A DNA stretch of 64,000 bases, from contig JAFZQO010000044.1 in assembly GCA_017620335.1 (NCBI GenBank), positions 1-64,000 of the forward strand, in the 5' to 3' direction. Made by a program: the position numbers and the translations under genes. This DNA comes from Bacteroidales bacterium. GTDB taxonomy: Bacteria; Bacteroidota; Bacteroidia; Bacteroidales; UBA932. Below, one piece after another: positions 1 through 6,558 of the stretch (positions are counted from its first letter, which is position 1; each line of letters starts with the position of its first letter). A model generated the notes under the pieces. That model saw nothing but the letters and a program-made list of their open reading frames with translations. It did not search any database and had not been told where the DNA came from.

Positions 1-10
1 CCGCAAGTGC

Positions 11-39
11 TTGATTAACCGAAAAAATGCATATCTTTG
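11..39 (+). promoter_or_regulatory. Promoter of corA
   Basis: A TTG at 11-13 and TATCTTTG at 32-39 are 18 bp apart. This matches the Bacteroidetes housekeeping promoter (TTTG at -33, TAnnTTTG at -7). Transcription would start near 43. Confidence 0.6.
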
Positions 40-41
40 CA

Positions 42-106
42 GGCTGACTTCTCCGTAACGTCAGCCAGACTTGAGTGTTTAACCCTCCCGGACCATACCG
101 TCCGGG
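42..106 (+). other. Two hairpins in the corA 5' leader
   Basis: GGCTGAC (42-48) pairs with GTCAGCC (60-66), and CCCGGAC (87-93) pairs with GTCCGGG (100-106). Both lie between the promoter and the corA start. They do not match a magnesium riboswitch that I recognise. The first arm may begin at the transcription start. A purine-rich ribosome-binding stretch follows at about 111-120. Confidence 0.4.
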
Positions 107-124
107 GACAAAAAGGGAAGCGGT

Positions 125-1072
125 ATGATCAACATTTTCTACAGGCTCGGCGGTAAGGTCGATTACTGCCAGTCCGAAACGGAGTTCGCCAAGCTGGCGA
201 GGGAGAATGTCCTCTGGATCGATCTCCTTGACCCAACCGGCGAAGAAAAGAGAGCAACGGAAAGATTCCTCGGCACTGAGATCCAGAGCCGTGCGCAGGC
301 GGAGGAGATCGAGAGTTCTTCTCGTTTTTCCGAGTCTGACACCGCAATCTTCGCCAACACCAATTACCTGACACCTTCGGACGACGAGTACATCTCCTCG
401 CCCGTATCCTTCACCATAGTAGGCGACACGCTTGCCACGCTCAGGGAGGTCCCCCTGCGTAGCATCACCAGCCTCCAGCAGAAGCTCTGCGCCAAGCCCG
501 CCCTCTTCCCGAGCGGCTGGACCATCTTCGTCACCATGCTCGACCAGAGGATCGACCTCGACGCCGACATGGTGGAGATCCTCGGAAAGGACACCGCCCG
601 TTTCTCCAAGCGCATCAACCAGCAGGAGGACATCAACGAGGACTTCCTCCTCGACATCAACCAGCTGCAGGAAAACACCATGGTAGTCCGCGAGAACATC
701 GTGGACAAGCAGCGCCTGGTCTCGAACCTCCTCAAGAGCGACCGCTATCCCGAAGCCCTGGAGCCTCGTCTGAACGTGCTGCTCCAGGACATCGCGTCCC
801 TTATCAACCACGCGAACTTTAACTTCGAACGTCTTGAGTATCTGCAGGATACGGTCCTCGGCCTGATCAACCTCGACCAGAACCGCATCATGAAGATATT
901 CACCATCATCTCCCTGCTGATCATGCCTGCGACCCTCGTCGCGAGCTTCTATGGCATGAACGTGAAGCTTCCCTTCGACGGGCTCAATCTCGCATGGCTG
1001 TGCATCATCGGTGTAATGGCACTGCTGGCCTTCGCCCTGTGGTTCGCTTTCAAGAAGAAAAAAATGCTCTGA
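125..1072 (+). CDS. corA: CorA-type magnesium/divalent cation transporter
   Basis: A 315-residue member of the CorA metal ion transporter family, which moves Mg2+ (sometimes Co2+ or Ni2+) across the inner membrane as a pentamer. The family signature YGMN is present at 276-279, directly after the first of two C-terminal membrane segments (about 257-276 and 288-309). The long N-terminal part is the cytoplasmic funnel domain, and the C-terminus ends in a lysine-rich tail as usual. The length is normal for the family. It is monocistronic, with its own promoter and a structured leader. The substrate is inferred from the family; the sequence itself does not separate Mg2+ from other divalent ions. 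Confidence 0.93.
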   Translation: MINIFYRLGGKVDYCQSETEFAKLARENVLWIDLLDPTGEEKRATERFLGTEIQSRAQAEEIESSSRFSESDTAIFANTNYLTPSDDEYISSPVSFTIVGDTLATLREVPLRSITSLQQKLCAKPALFPSGWTIFVTMLDQRIDLDADMVEILGKDTARFSKRINQQEDINEDFLLDINQLQENTMVVRENIVDKQRLVSNLLKSDRYPEALEPRLNVLLQDIASLINHANFNFERLEYLQDTVLGLINLDQNRIMKIFTIISLLIMPATLVASFYGMNVKLPFDGLNLAWLCIIGVMALLAFALWFAFKKKKML

Positions 1073-1089
1073 AAGGACTTTATATTTCT

Positions 1090-1119
1090 TTGTAAATCAG
1101 AATATTTTACCTACCTTTG
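1090..1119 (+). promoter_or_regulatory. Promoter of rpsA
   Basis: TTG at 1090-1092 and TACCTTTG at 1112-1119 with a 19-bp spacer fit the Bacteroidetes consensus well. The leader to the rpsA ATG at 1212 is about 90 nt. Confidence 0.75.
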
Positions 1120-1147
1120 CACGCTTTTCGCCGGGCGTGCTTTTTTT
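1119..1147 (+). promoter_or_regulatory. Terminator-like hairpin at the start of the rpsA leader
   Basis: GCACGC (1119-1124) can pair with GCGTGC (1135-1140), followed at once by seven T. It starts inside the -7 box, so only part of the 5' arm would be transcribed. It may therefore be a remnant or a weak attenuator rather than a working terminator. Confidence 0.35.
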
Positions 1148-1211
1148 ATTGCCGCCGGCAGGGCACAAAAAATAATGTTAAACCCCTAGTTTGTTTCAAT
1201 TCAAAACAATT

Positions 1212-2984
1212 ATGGCAGATTTTTTAAATGCATCAGTTGCTCCCGAGAATTTTGATTGGGATGCGTTCGAGGGCAGCTCCTCCGTCTATGGTGGTGAGGA
1301 GAAGGAGAAGATCCGCGAGGCTTATGACCAGACCCTCTCCAAGGTCGTCGAGAACGAAGTAGTCGAAGGCGAAGTCACCGCCATCGGCAAGCGCGAGGTC
1401 ATCGTGACCATCGGCGGCAAGAGCGAAGGCGTCATCTCCGCTCCCGAGTTCCGTTACAACCCCGACCTCAAGGTCGGCGACAAGGTCGAGGTCTATGTCG
1501 AGTCCGCCGAGGACCGCAAGGGCCAGCTCGTCATCTCCCACAAGAAGGCCCGCGCCCTCAAGTCTTGGGACAGAGTCAACGAAGCTTACAACAATAACGA
1601 GATCGTCAAGGGTTTCGTCAAGACCCGCACCAAGGGCGGCATGATCGTCGACGTGTTCGGCATCGAGGCCTTCCTCCCGGGTTCCCAGATCGACATCAAG
1701 CCCATCCGTGACTATGATGCCTACGTCAACCAGACGATCGATTTCAAGATCGTGAAGATCAACCAGGAGTTCCGCAACGTCGTCGTTTCCCACAAGGCCC
1801 TTCTCGAGGCCGAGCAGGAGCAGAAGAGGGCCGAGCTCATCTCCAAGCTGGAGAAGGGCCAGGTGCTCGAGGGTACCGTCAAGAACATCACCAACTACGG
1901 TGTGTTCGTGGACCTCGGCGGTGTCGACGGTCTCATCCACATCACCGACCTTTCCTGGGGTCGCGTCAACCATCCCGAGGAGTTCGTGCAGCTCGGCGAG
2001 AAGATCAACGTCGTCGTTCTCGACTTCAACGAGCAGCAGAAGCGCATCGCCCTTGGTTACAAGCAGCTCACCCCTCATCCTTGGGACGCTCTCGACGAGA
2101 ACCTCAAGGTTGGTGACAAGGTCAAGGGCAAGGTCATCCTCATCGCCGACTACGGCGCATTCGTGGAGCTTGTCCCCGGTGTCGAGGGCCTCATCCACGT
2201 TTCCGAGATGAGCTGGTCCCCGAGACTGCACTCCGCCCAGGAGTTCCTGAAGGTCGGCGACGAGGTCGAGGCACAGATCCTCACCATCGACCGCGAGAAC
2301 AGGAAGATGTCCCTCGGTCTGAAGCAGCTCACCGTCAACCCTTGGGAGAACATCCGCGCCAAGTATCCGATCGGCTCGCAGCACAAGGCCGTCGTCCGCA
2401 ACATCACCAACTTCGGCGTCTTCGCCGAGCTCGAGGATGGTGTCGAGGGCCTCGTCCACATCAGCGACCTTTCCTGGAACAAGATCAAGCACCCGTCCGA
2501 GATGGTCGCCAGCGGTGACACCATCGACGTCCAGATCCTTGACTTCGACGAGGCCAACCGCAAGCTCAGCCTCGGTCACAAGCAGCTTCTTCCCAACCCT
2601 TGGGATGAGGTCGAGGCCAAGTATCCCGTCGGTTCCACCGTCGAGGGCACTATCGCCGCCGTCACCGACAAGGGCGCTACCATCACCCTTGACGGAGAGG
2701 CTGAAGGCTTCGCTTTCAACCGCGAGATCCTCAAGGAGGACGGCAAGCCCGCCACCGTCGGCGAGACCCTTCCTTTCCGCGTCGTCGAGCTTCGCCGCTC
2801 CACCCGCCGTATCCTCCTCTCGCACGTGAGGACTTACGCCGAGGCCAAGGAGAAGGCCGTCGCCGCCGAGGCTGACAACACCAAGAAGGCCGTCAAGAAG
2901 ATCAACTCTTCCGTCGAGAGGACCACTCTCGGTGACATCGACGCCCTCGCCGCCCTCAAGGAGAAACTCGAGAAGGGTGAGTAA
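1212..2984 (+). CDS. rpsA: 30S ribosomal protein S1
   Basis: Ribosomal protein S1 binds mRNA on the 30S subunit and helps initiate translation of structured messages. The product is 590 residues and carries six S1 RNA-binding repeats. The later ones are easily seen from recurring patterns such as NYGVFVDLGG, DYGAFVELVPG and NFGVFAELEDG, each followed by GL(I/V)H(I/V)S/T-type motifs. The start was set at the ATG at 1212 (MADFLNAS). A TTG at 1191 is in frame, but S1 proteins of this phylum begin at the equivalent of MADFLN. The gene uses highly biased C/G-ending codons, as expected for a highly expressed protein. The rnz gene follows after 2 nt and is probably cotranscribed. Confidence 0.97.
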   Translation: MADFLNASVAPENFDWDAFEGSSSVYGGEEKEKIREAYDQTLSKVVENEVVEGEVTAIGKREVIVTIGGKSEGVISAPEFRYNPDLKVGDKVEVYVESAEDRKGQLVISHKKARALKSWDRVNEAYNNNEIVKGFVKTRTKGGMIVDVFGIEAFLPGSQIDIKPIRDYDAYVNQTIDFKIVKINQEFRNVVVSHKALLEAEQEQKRAELISKLEKGQVLEGTVKNITNYGVFVDLGGVDGLIHITDLSWGRVNHPEEFVQLGEKINVVVLDFNEQQKRIALGYKQLTPHPWDALDENLKVGDKVKGKVILIADYGAFVELVPGVEGLIHVSEMSWSPRLHSAQEFLKVGDEVEAQILTIDRENRKMSLGLKQLTVNPWENIRAKYPIGSQHKAVVRNITNFGVFAELEDGVEGLVHISDLSWNKIKHPSEMVASGDTIDVQILDFDEANRKLSLGHKQLLPNPWDEVEAKYPVGSTVEGTIAAVTDKGATITLDGEAEGFAFNREILKEDGKPATVGETLPFRVVELRRSTRRILLSHVRTYAEAKEKAVAAEADNTKKAVKKINSSVERTTLGDIDALAALKEKLEKGE

Positions 2985-2986
2985 GG

Positions 2987-3916
2987 ATGGATTTCACGCT
3001 TAAGATAATGGGCTCGGCCTCGGCCAAGCCCGTTATTGAAAGATTTCAGAGCGCCCAGGTACTTTCAGTACGCGGGCGCTCGTTTTTAATCGATTGCGGC
3101 GAGGGGGTGCAGATGCAGCTCCAGCGTTTCGGGGTGTCGCCGATGAAGATAGACTCCATCTTCATCTCGCACATCCATGGGGACCATGTCTTCGGCATCT
3201 TCGGCCTGCTTTCGACCATGGGGATGCTGGCCCGTCCCACGCCCCTGAACATCTACGCGCCGGTCGCGTTCGGGCCCATCCTGAAGTTCTTCCTTTCCTA
3301 CTACGGGGAGGGGGTGGGCTTCGAAATAAGGCATATTCCCTTGAAAATGAAGGAGGTGGAGCAGGTCTACGATACCAAGTCGTTCGAGGTCCTGGCCTTT
3401 CCGCTCAATCACGGGATAGAGACCTTCGGCTTCATCTTCAGGGAGAAGAAGCCGCCGCTCAACGTGTGGAAGCACATGCTTTCGAGGTACGAGTTTACGC
3501 TTACAGAAATAGGGACATTGAAGCGCGGCGAGGACGTCGTCCGCGAGGATGGTGAAACCATCCGCTGCGCGGACGCCGCGTACGAGCCGTGGGAGCCCAG
3601 AAGCTTCGCTTACTGCTCCGACACGGCTCCCTTCCCGGAGGAGGCCTCCATCGTCAGGGGTGTCGACCTCCTGTACCATGAGACCACGTATCTGGCGGAG
3701 CATGCGGAGATGGCTGCGCAGCGTCACCATACGACGACGCTGCAGGCGGCCCAGTGCGCCCTCGACGCCGGCGTGAAGCGCCTCGTCATCGGGCACTACA
3801 CCTCGCGCGTACGCGACATCTCCCTATTCGAGTCCGAGTGCCGCACCGTCTTCCCCGAGACATACGCCTCCAACGACGGAGACGTCTTCGACATCCCGCT
3901 GGTGAAGAAAGGGTAA
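2987..3916 (+). CDS. rnz: Ribonuclease Z (tRNA 3'-processing endonuclease)
   Basis: A metallo-beta-lactamase-fold endonuclease that removes 3' trailers from tRNA precursors. The zinc-binding motif HIHGDH lies at residues 62-67. Further metal ligands are plausible in the region with SDTAPFPE and in the HYTSR motif near the C-terminus, which is typical of ElaC/RNase Z. At 309 residues it is the short bacterial form. The ATG is 2 nt after the rpsA stop, so translation is likely coupled to rpsA. The exact cleavage mode (endonuclease or exonuclease) cannot be read from the sequence. Confidence 0.93.
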   Translation: MDFTLKIMGSASAKPVIERFQSAQVLSVRGRSFLIDCGEGVQMQLQRFGVSPMKIDSIFISHIHGDHVFGIFGLLSTMGMLARPTPLNIYAPVAFGPILKFFLSYYGEGVGFEIRHIPLKMKEVEQVYDTKSFEVLAFPLNHGIETFGFIFREKKPPLNVWKHMLSRYEFTLTEIGTLKRGEDVVREDGETIRCADAAYEPWEPRSFAYCSDTAPFPEEASIVRGVDLLYHETTYLAEHAEMAAQRHHTTTLQAAQCALDAGVKRLVIGHYTSRVRDISLFESECRTVFPETYASNDGDVFDIPLVKKG

Positions 3917-3928
3917 CTATAGAAAGGA

Positions 3929-4657
3929 TCAATTTGAAGCGTACTTTTCCAAAATCTGTTTATGTGGCTCCACATTAGTCCACCAACCATGGGTGTTCCA
4001 TTCTTCTATCTTGCTCGCAGCTGCTGACAAAAGGTCGCTGATATACTTGGATTTGGAAAAATCGAAATAGTTGGAAGCCATGATATATGAAAGTGCTTTC
4101 TCGTTTTCAAGCTTTAGGTTGTCCAGTTCATCGATCACCTCGGGATTCCATTTAGCTTGGAAGTCGTTTATATCAGCAAAATCTGTCGTCAAATAGTCTT
4201 GATCGACCCTGGCAACGACATATGCACCGATAAGGATGTCCATGGCATTCTCACGAGTCATAAGTTCCCTGAAAACAGCATGATGTTCGACACAATAGTC
4301 TATCACCCTCTCTTTATCCGACCAAGCGGAGTATAAATAATTCATTGGAAAATTGACTACCGTTTTTACCAATGCCAAGGTGGTCATATCCTTTACAAGA
4401 TCTTCGTATTCCGGCTTTTCAAGTGCAGCCGTCCTATCTTCAAGTGGCCCAATCCATCTCCACTCGTCCCAGAATGACATGGTCGAGAAAAAGTTTATGG
4501 GTTCTGAGATAGTTCCCGGGTCAGGGACAGCATCAAGGATGCTCATATTGGATTTGGTCTGCCGGAAACGGGCAAGGTCCGGATCCTCCCAAGGAGTTTC
4601 CTTTTCGCAGGCCACGAACGCTGATGCGACGAGAAGAAGGGTAAGAAAGCGTTTCAT
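3929..4657 (-). CDS. Lipoprotein of unknown function, probable ECF sigma target
   Basis: A 242-residue protein whose first 17 residues form a lipoprotein signal with lipobox FVAC (Cys17), followed by CEKET. The rest is mostly helical in appearance, rich in Trp, Tyr and charged residues, with no domain that I recognise. The window has no relative. Its significance is positional: it lies directly downstream of the sigma / anti-sigma-like pair, and its upstream region (4686-4722) carries the same 37-nt pattern that precedes the sigma gene. It is therefore likely under control of that sigma factor. It converges on rnz with only 12 nt between the stops. The outer-membrane location is inferred from the lipobox. 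The GC content is lower than in neighbouring genes. Confidence 0.8.
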   Translation of the reverse strand: MKRFLTLLLVASAFVACEKETPWEDPDLARFRQTKSNMSILDAVPDPGTISEPINFFSTMSFWDEWRWIGPLEDRTAALEKPEYEDLVKDMTTLALVKTVVNFPMNYLYSAWSDKERVIDYCVEHHAVFRELMTRENAMDILIGAYVVARVDQDYLTTDFADINDFQAKWNPEVIDELDNLKLENEKALSYIMASNYFDFSKSKYISDLLSAAASKIEEWNTHGWWTNVEPHKQILEKYASN

Positions 4658-4685
4658 ATCTTTGTGCAGTATTGATTATCGGTCT

Positions 4686-4722
4686 CTATAATTATAACGG
4701 GAAGGATGTGCGACTACTGCGT
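4686..4722 (-). promoter_or_regulatory. Candidate ECF sigma promoter of the downstream lipoprotein gene
   Basis: Read on the minus strand, this 37-nt stretch begins ACGCAGTAGT, has TCCT at positions 17-20 and ends CGTTATAATTATAG. It matches the stretch before the sigma gene (6404-6440) at 27 of 37 positions with no gaps. The blocks ACGCAGTAsT and CGTTAT are candidate -35 and -10 elements. Transcription would start some 20-25 nt before the lipoprotein ATG at 4657. Confidence 0.55.
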
Positions 4723-4725
4723 GTC

Positions 4726-5868
4726 CTACAGATGGAAACGCAGGCCGGCCTGAAGCGAAAAGCCCAGGGGATTCTCAGTACGGTATGTAAGCAGTTCAGT
4801 CTTAGTGAAATAATACGAAACGGACGGCTGCATATATAGCGACACGGAACTTCCGAGCCTGTACCCGGCATCCAGGAATGCCCCGGCCGACCATTGTATG
4901 CCTCGTTCCTTGACGGACAGCTTTCCCTGTCTGGCGCTCAGGCATTTTTCCGCCATGCCGTATCCGCCTGCACCCACTTCAAGGGGACCGGCGGAGAACA
5001 AACGGATGTCCAGCCTGAGCGGTATTCCCGCGAAATGCAGCCTCTGGTCTCCGAACAGGCTTTCGTAGGAATGCAGGTATGAGTAAGTAAGTCCGCTTTC
5101 CAATGACAGCCTTGGAGACAGGTCCCACCGCAGGGCCAGGCCTGCGCTGAGCGGGATATCGTGCCTGTAATGGACAGGTACCTGCTCGATGATGCTGACC
5201 ATATTGTAGAAATCGGACTCGGGGGATTTGCTCTGTACCCCCGTCCCCGAAGGATACGCCGCGATGCGGTCAGATTCCATCCTCCCTGCGGCGCCGCTGG
5301 CATGTATGTTAAACGAAAGCCTATTCTTGCGCGCTGGCTGCCGGTCCGGTGCCTCAGAATACTCTTGGAAAGAGTCAATGGCCTCAGTTACAACTTGTTC
5401 GGAGACTGAAGGTCTGACGGCGACGCGCTCGGACACGGTCGGTTCGGGAACTGCCGGAGCGGCATCGGCCGGTGCATCCGCAGTTTCGGAGAGCGGCGGC
5501 CCGGCGGTGTCTTGTGCCGGGACGGCAGGCCTGCTTGATGCCGCGGGTACCCGGGACGGCCTGAATACTTCCTCCAGGAGGACAGGTACATCCGTCACTT
5601 CATCCTGCCGGGCAAGCAGGTCCGTGGCCTGTGCCGTGGCCGGCCGGTCCTGCGCGGCCACGGAATCCGGCACCGTCCGGCGCGGACATAACAACAGCAC
5701 TCCTCCAGCGGGGATGAGTATGGCCAGAGCAGCGGTGATGGTCCTCCTCCACGCAGCCCTTCGGCGCATCCTTCCCGAAATGCCCTCCCAGCTTCCTTCG
5801 GAAGGGGAGACCTCTTCCGGGAAGCACCTTTCGCGAAGGGCGTCGGTCAAGTCTTTCTTAGTCGTCAT
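4726..5868 (-). CDS. Anti-sigma-like protein with inner-membrane segment and C-terminal outer-membrane barrel
   Basis: A 380-residue protein in three parts. Residues 1-42 are a charged, probably cytoplasmic segment, the expected sigma-binding region. Residues about 43-61 form a single hydrophobic membrane segment. A long Pro/Ala/Ser/Thr-rich linker (about 65-180) leads to a C-terminal region (about 182-380) of alternating beta strands ending GLRFHL, like an 8-stranded outer-membrane barrel. It overlaps the ECF sigma gene by 11 nt, so the two are translationally coupled. The layout agrees with what I recall of dual membrane-spanning anti-sigma factors (Dma) in Bacteroides thetaiotaomicron, which link both membranes and affect vesicle release. 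That assignment is inference from architecture and context. A plain barrel protein with an N-terminal anchor is the alternative. Confidence 0.75.
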   Translation of the reverse strand: MTTKKDLTDALRERCFPEEVSPSEGSWEGISGRMRRRAAWRRTITAALAILIPAGGVLLLCPRRTVPDSVAAQDRPATAQATDLLARQDEVTDVPVLLEEVFRPSRVPAASSRPAVPAQDTAGPPLSETADAPADAAPAVPEPTVSERVAVRPSVSEQVVTEAIDSFQEYSEAPDRQPARKNRLSFNIHASGAAGRMESDRIAAYPSGTGVQSKSPESDFYNMVSIIEQVPVHYRHDIPLSAGLALRWDLSPRLSLESGLTYSYLHSYESLFGDQRLHFAGIPLRLDIRLFSAGPLEVGAGGYGMAEKCLSARQGKLSVKERGIQWSAGAFLDAGYRLGSSVSLYMQPSVSYYFTKTELLTYRTENPLGFSLQAGLRFHL

Positions 5869-6403
5869 TGAGATACTGTTTTATTTGTCTTGACAGCAGC
5901 GCCCTTGCGCGGGCGAGGTCTGCCGATGAACTCTTTTCCTTGATTCCAAGGAGCCTGGCTATCTCCACGTGGGACAATCCTTCGATGCAATACAGTTGGA
6001 ATACCGTTCTATAACGTTCCGGGAGCCTGCCTATCATCTCGGCTAATACCTCCTGCGGTACTTGCAGGGTTTCTTCGTAATCGGGCTCCGGAAGCGTTTC
6101 CTCGTATGGCCCGATGTCAGTCTCCTGATAGATACGCTTCCGCCTGGCCTTGTCGAAGTGCATGTTAAGGGTCAGACGTGCCATCCAACGGAAAAGGGAG
6201 CCGCCTCCTTGCCAGCGGAAGCGTCCTATCCTGTCGTAGATCCTGATGAAAGCATCCTGGAACAGGTCGTTGGCTTCGTCCCTGTCCCTGGAATAACGCA
6301 GGCAGAGGGCGAACAGCCTCGGGCCATATCGCCTGAACAACTCTTCCCGCGCCTCCTTGTCTTTCCGGGTGCATCTTGTGGCCAGTTCCTGTTCTTCCAT
6401 CAT
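5858..6403 (-). CDS. ECF-type RNA polymerase sigma factor
   Basis: A 181-residue sigma-70 family factor of the extracytoplasmic-function group, which redirects RNA polymerase to a small set of promoters. Region 2 lies at about 21-95 (including RDEANDLFQDAFIRIYDRI) and region 4 at about 125-175 (LPERYRTVFQLYCIEGLSHVEIA). No extra domains are present. The last 11 nt overlap the anti-sigma-like gene. Two ATGs lie at the start (6403 and 6400); either works. The candidate promoter abuts the start codon, which implies an almost leaderless transcript and autoregulation by the factor itself. Confidence 0.92.
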   Translation of the reverse strand: MMEEQELATRCTRKDKEAREELFRRYGPRLFALCLRYSRDRDEANDLFQDAFIRIYDRIGRFRWQGGGSLFRWMARLTLNMHFDKARRKRIYQETDIGPYEETLPEPDYEETLQVPQEVLAEMIGRLPERYRTVFQLYCIEGLSHVEIARLLGIKEKSSSADLARARALLSRQIKQYLNDD

Positions 6404-6440
6404 CTATTATAATAACGCGCAGGACAGACCAGTACTGCGT
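6404..6440 (-). promoter_or_regulatory. Candidate autoregulated ECF promoter of the sigma operon
   Basis: On the minus strand this begins ACGCAGTACT, has TCCT at positions 17-20 and ends CGTTATTATAATAG directly before the start codon. It is the partner of the 37-nt pattern at 4686-4722. The CGTTAT block (plus coordinates 6412-6417) would be the -10 element, placing transcription start within a few bases of the ATG. Confidence 0.55.
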
Positions 6441-6486
6441 TGTATAAACCGTGCAATGCTATGGTTTGCTACATAGGTGGTTAAAC

Positions 6487-6520
6487 AAAATCCCTGTCTC
6501 GAAATGAAGACAGGGATTTT
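6487..6520. terminator. Terminator hairpin between the esterase and sigma genes
   Basis: AAAATCCCTGTCT (6487-6499) pairs perfectly with AGACAGGGATTTT (6508-6520) around an 8-nt loop. A and T runs flank both sides. It lies downstream of the esterase stop (minus strand) and so ends that transcript, while insulating the sigma operon. Confidence 0.7.
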
Positions 6521-6558
6521 GCTTGTTGTGCTGGATACCAGCGACTTATGTGGCACGC

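Noticed and set aside
1233..2825. A 530-codon open frame on the minus strand opposite rpsA
   Set aside because: It is a shadow of the highly biased rpsA codons. Its composition (Leu/Asp/Val/Gly only) is not protein-like, and rpsA is certain.
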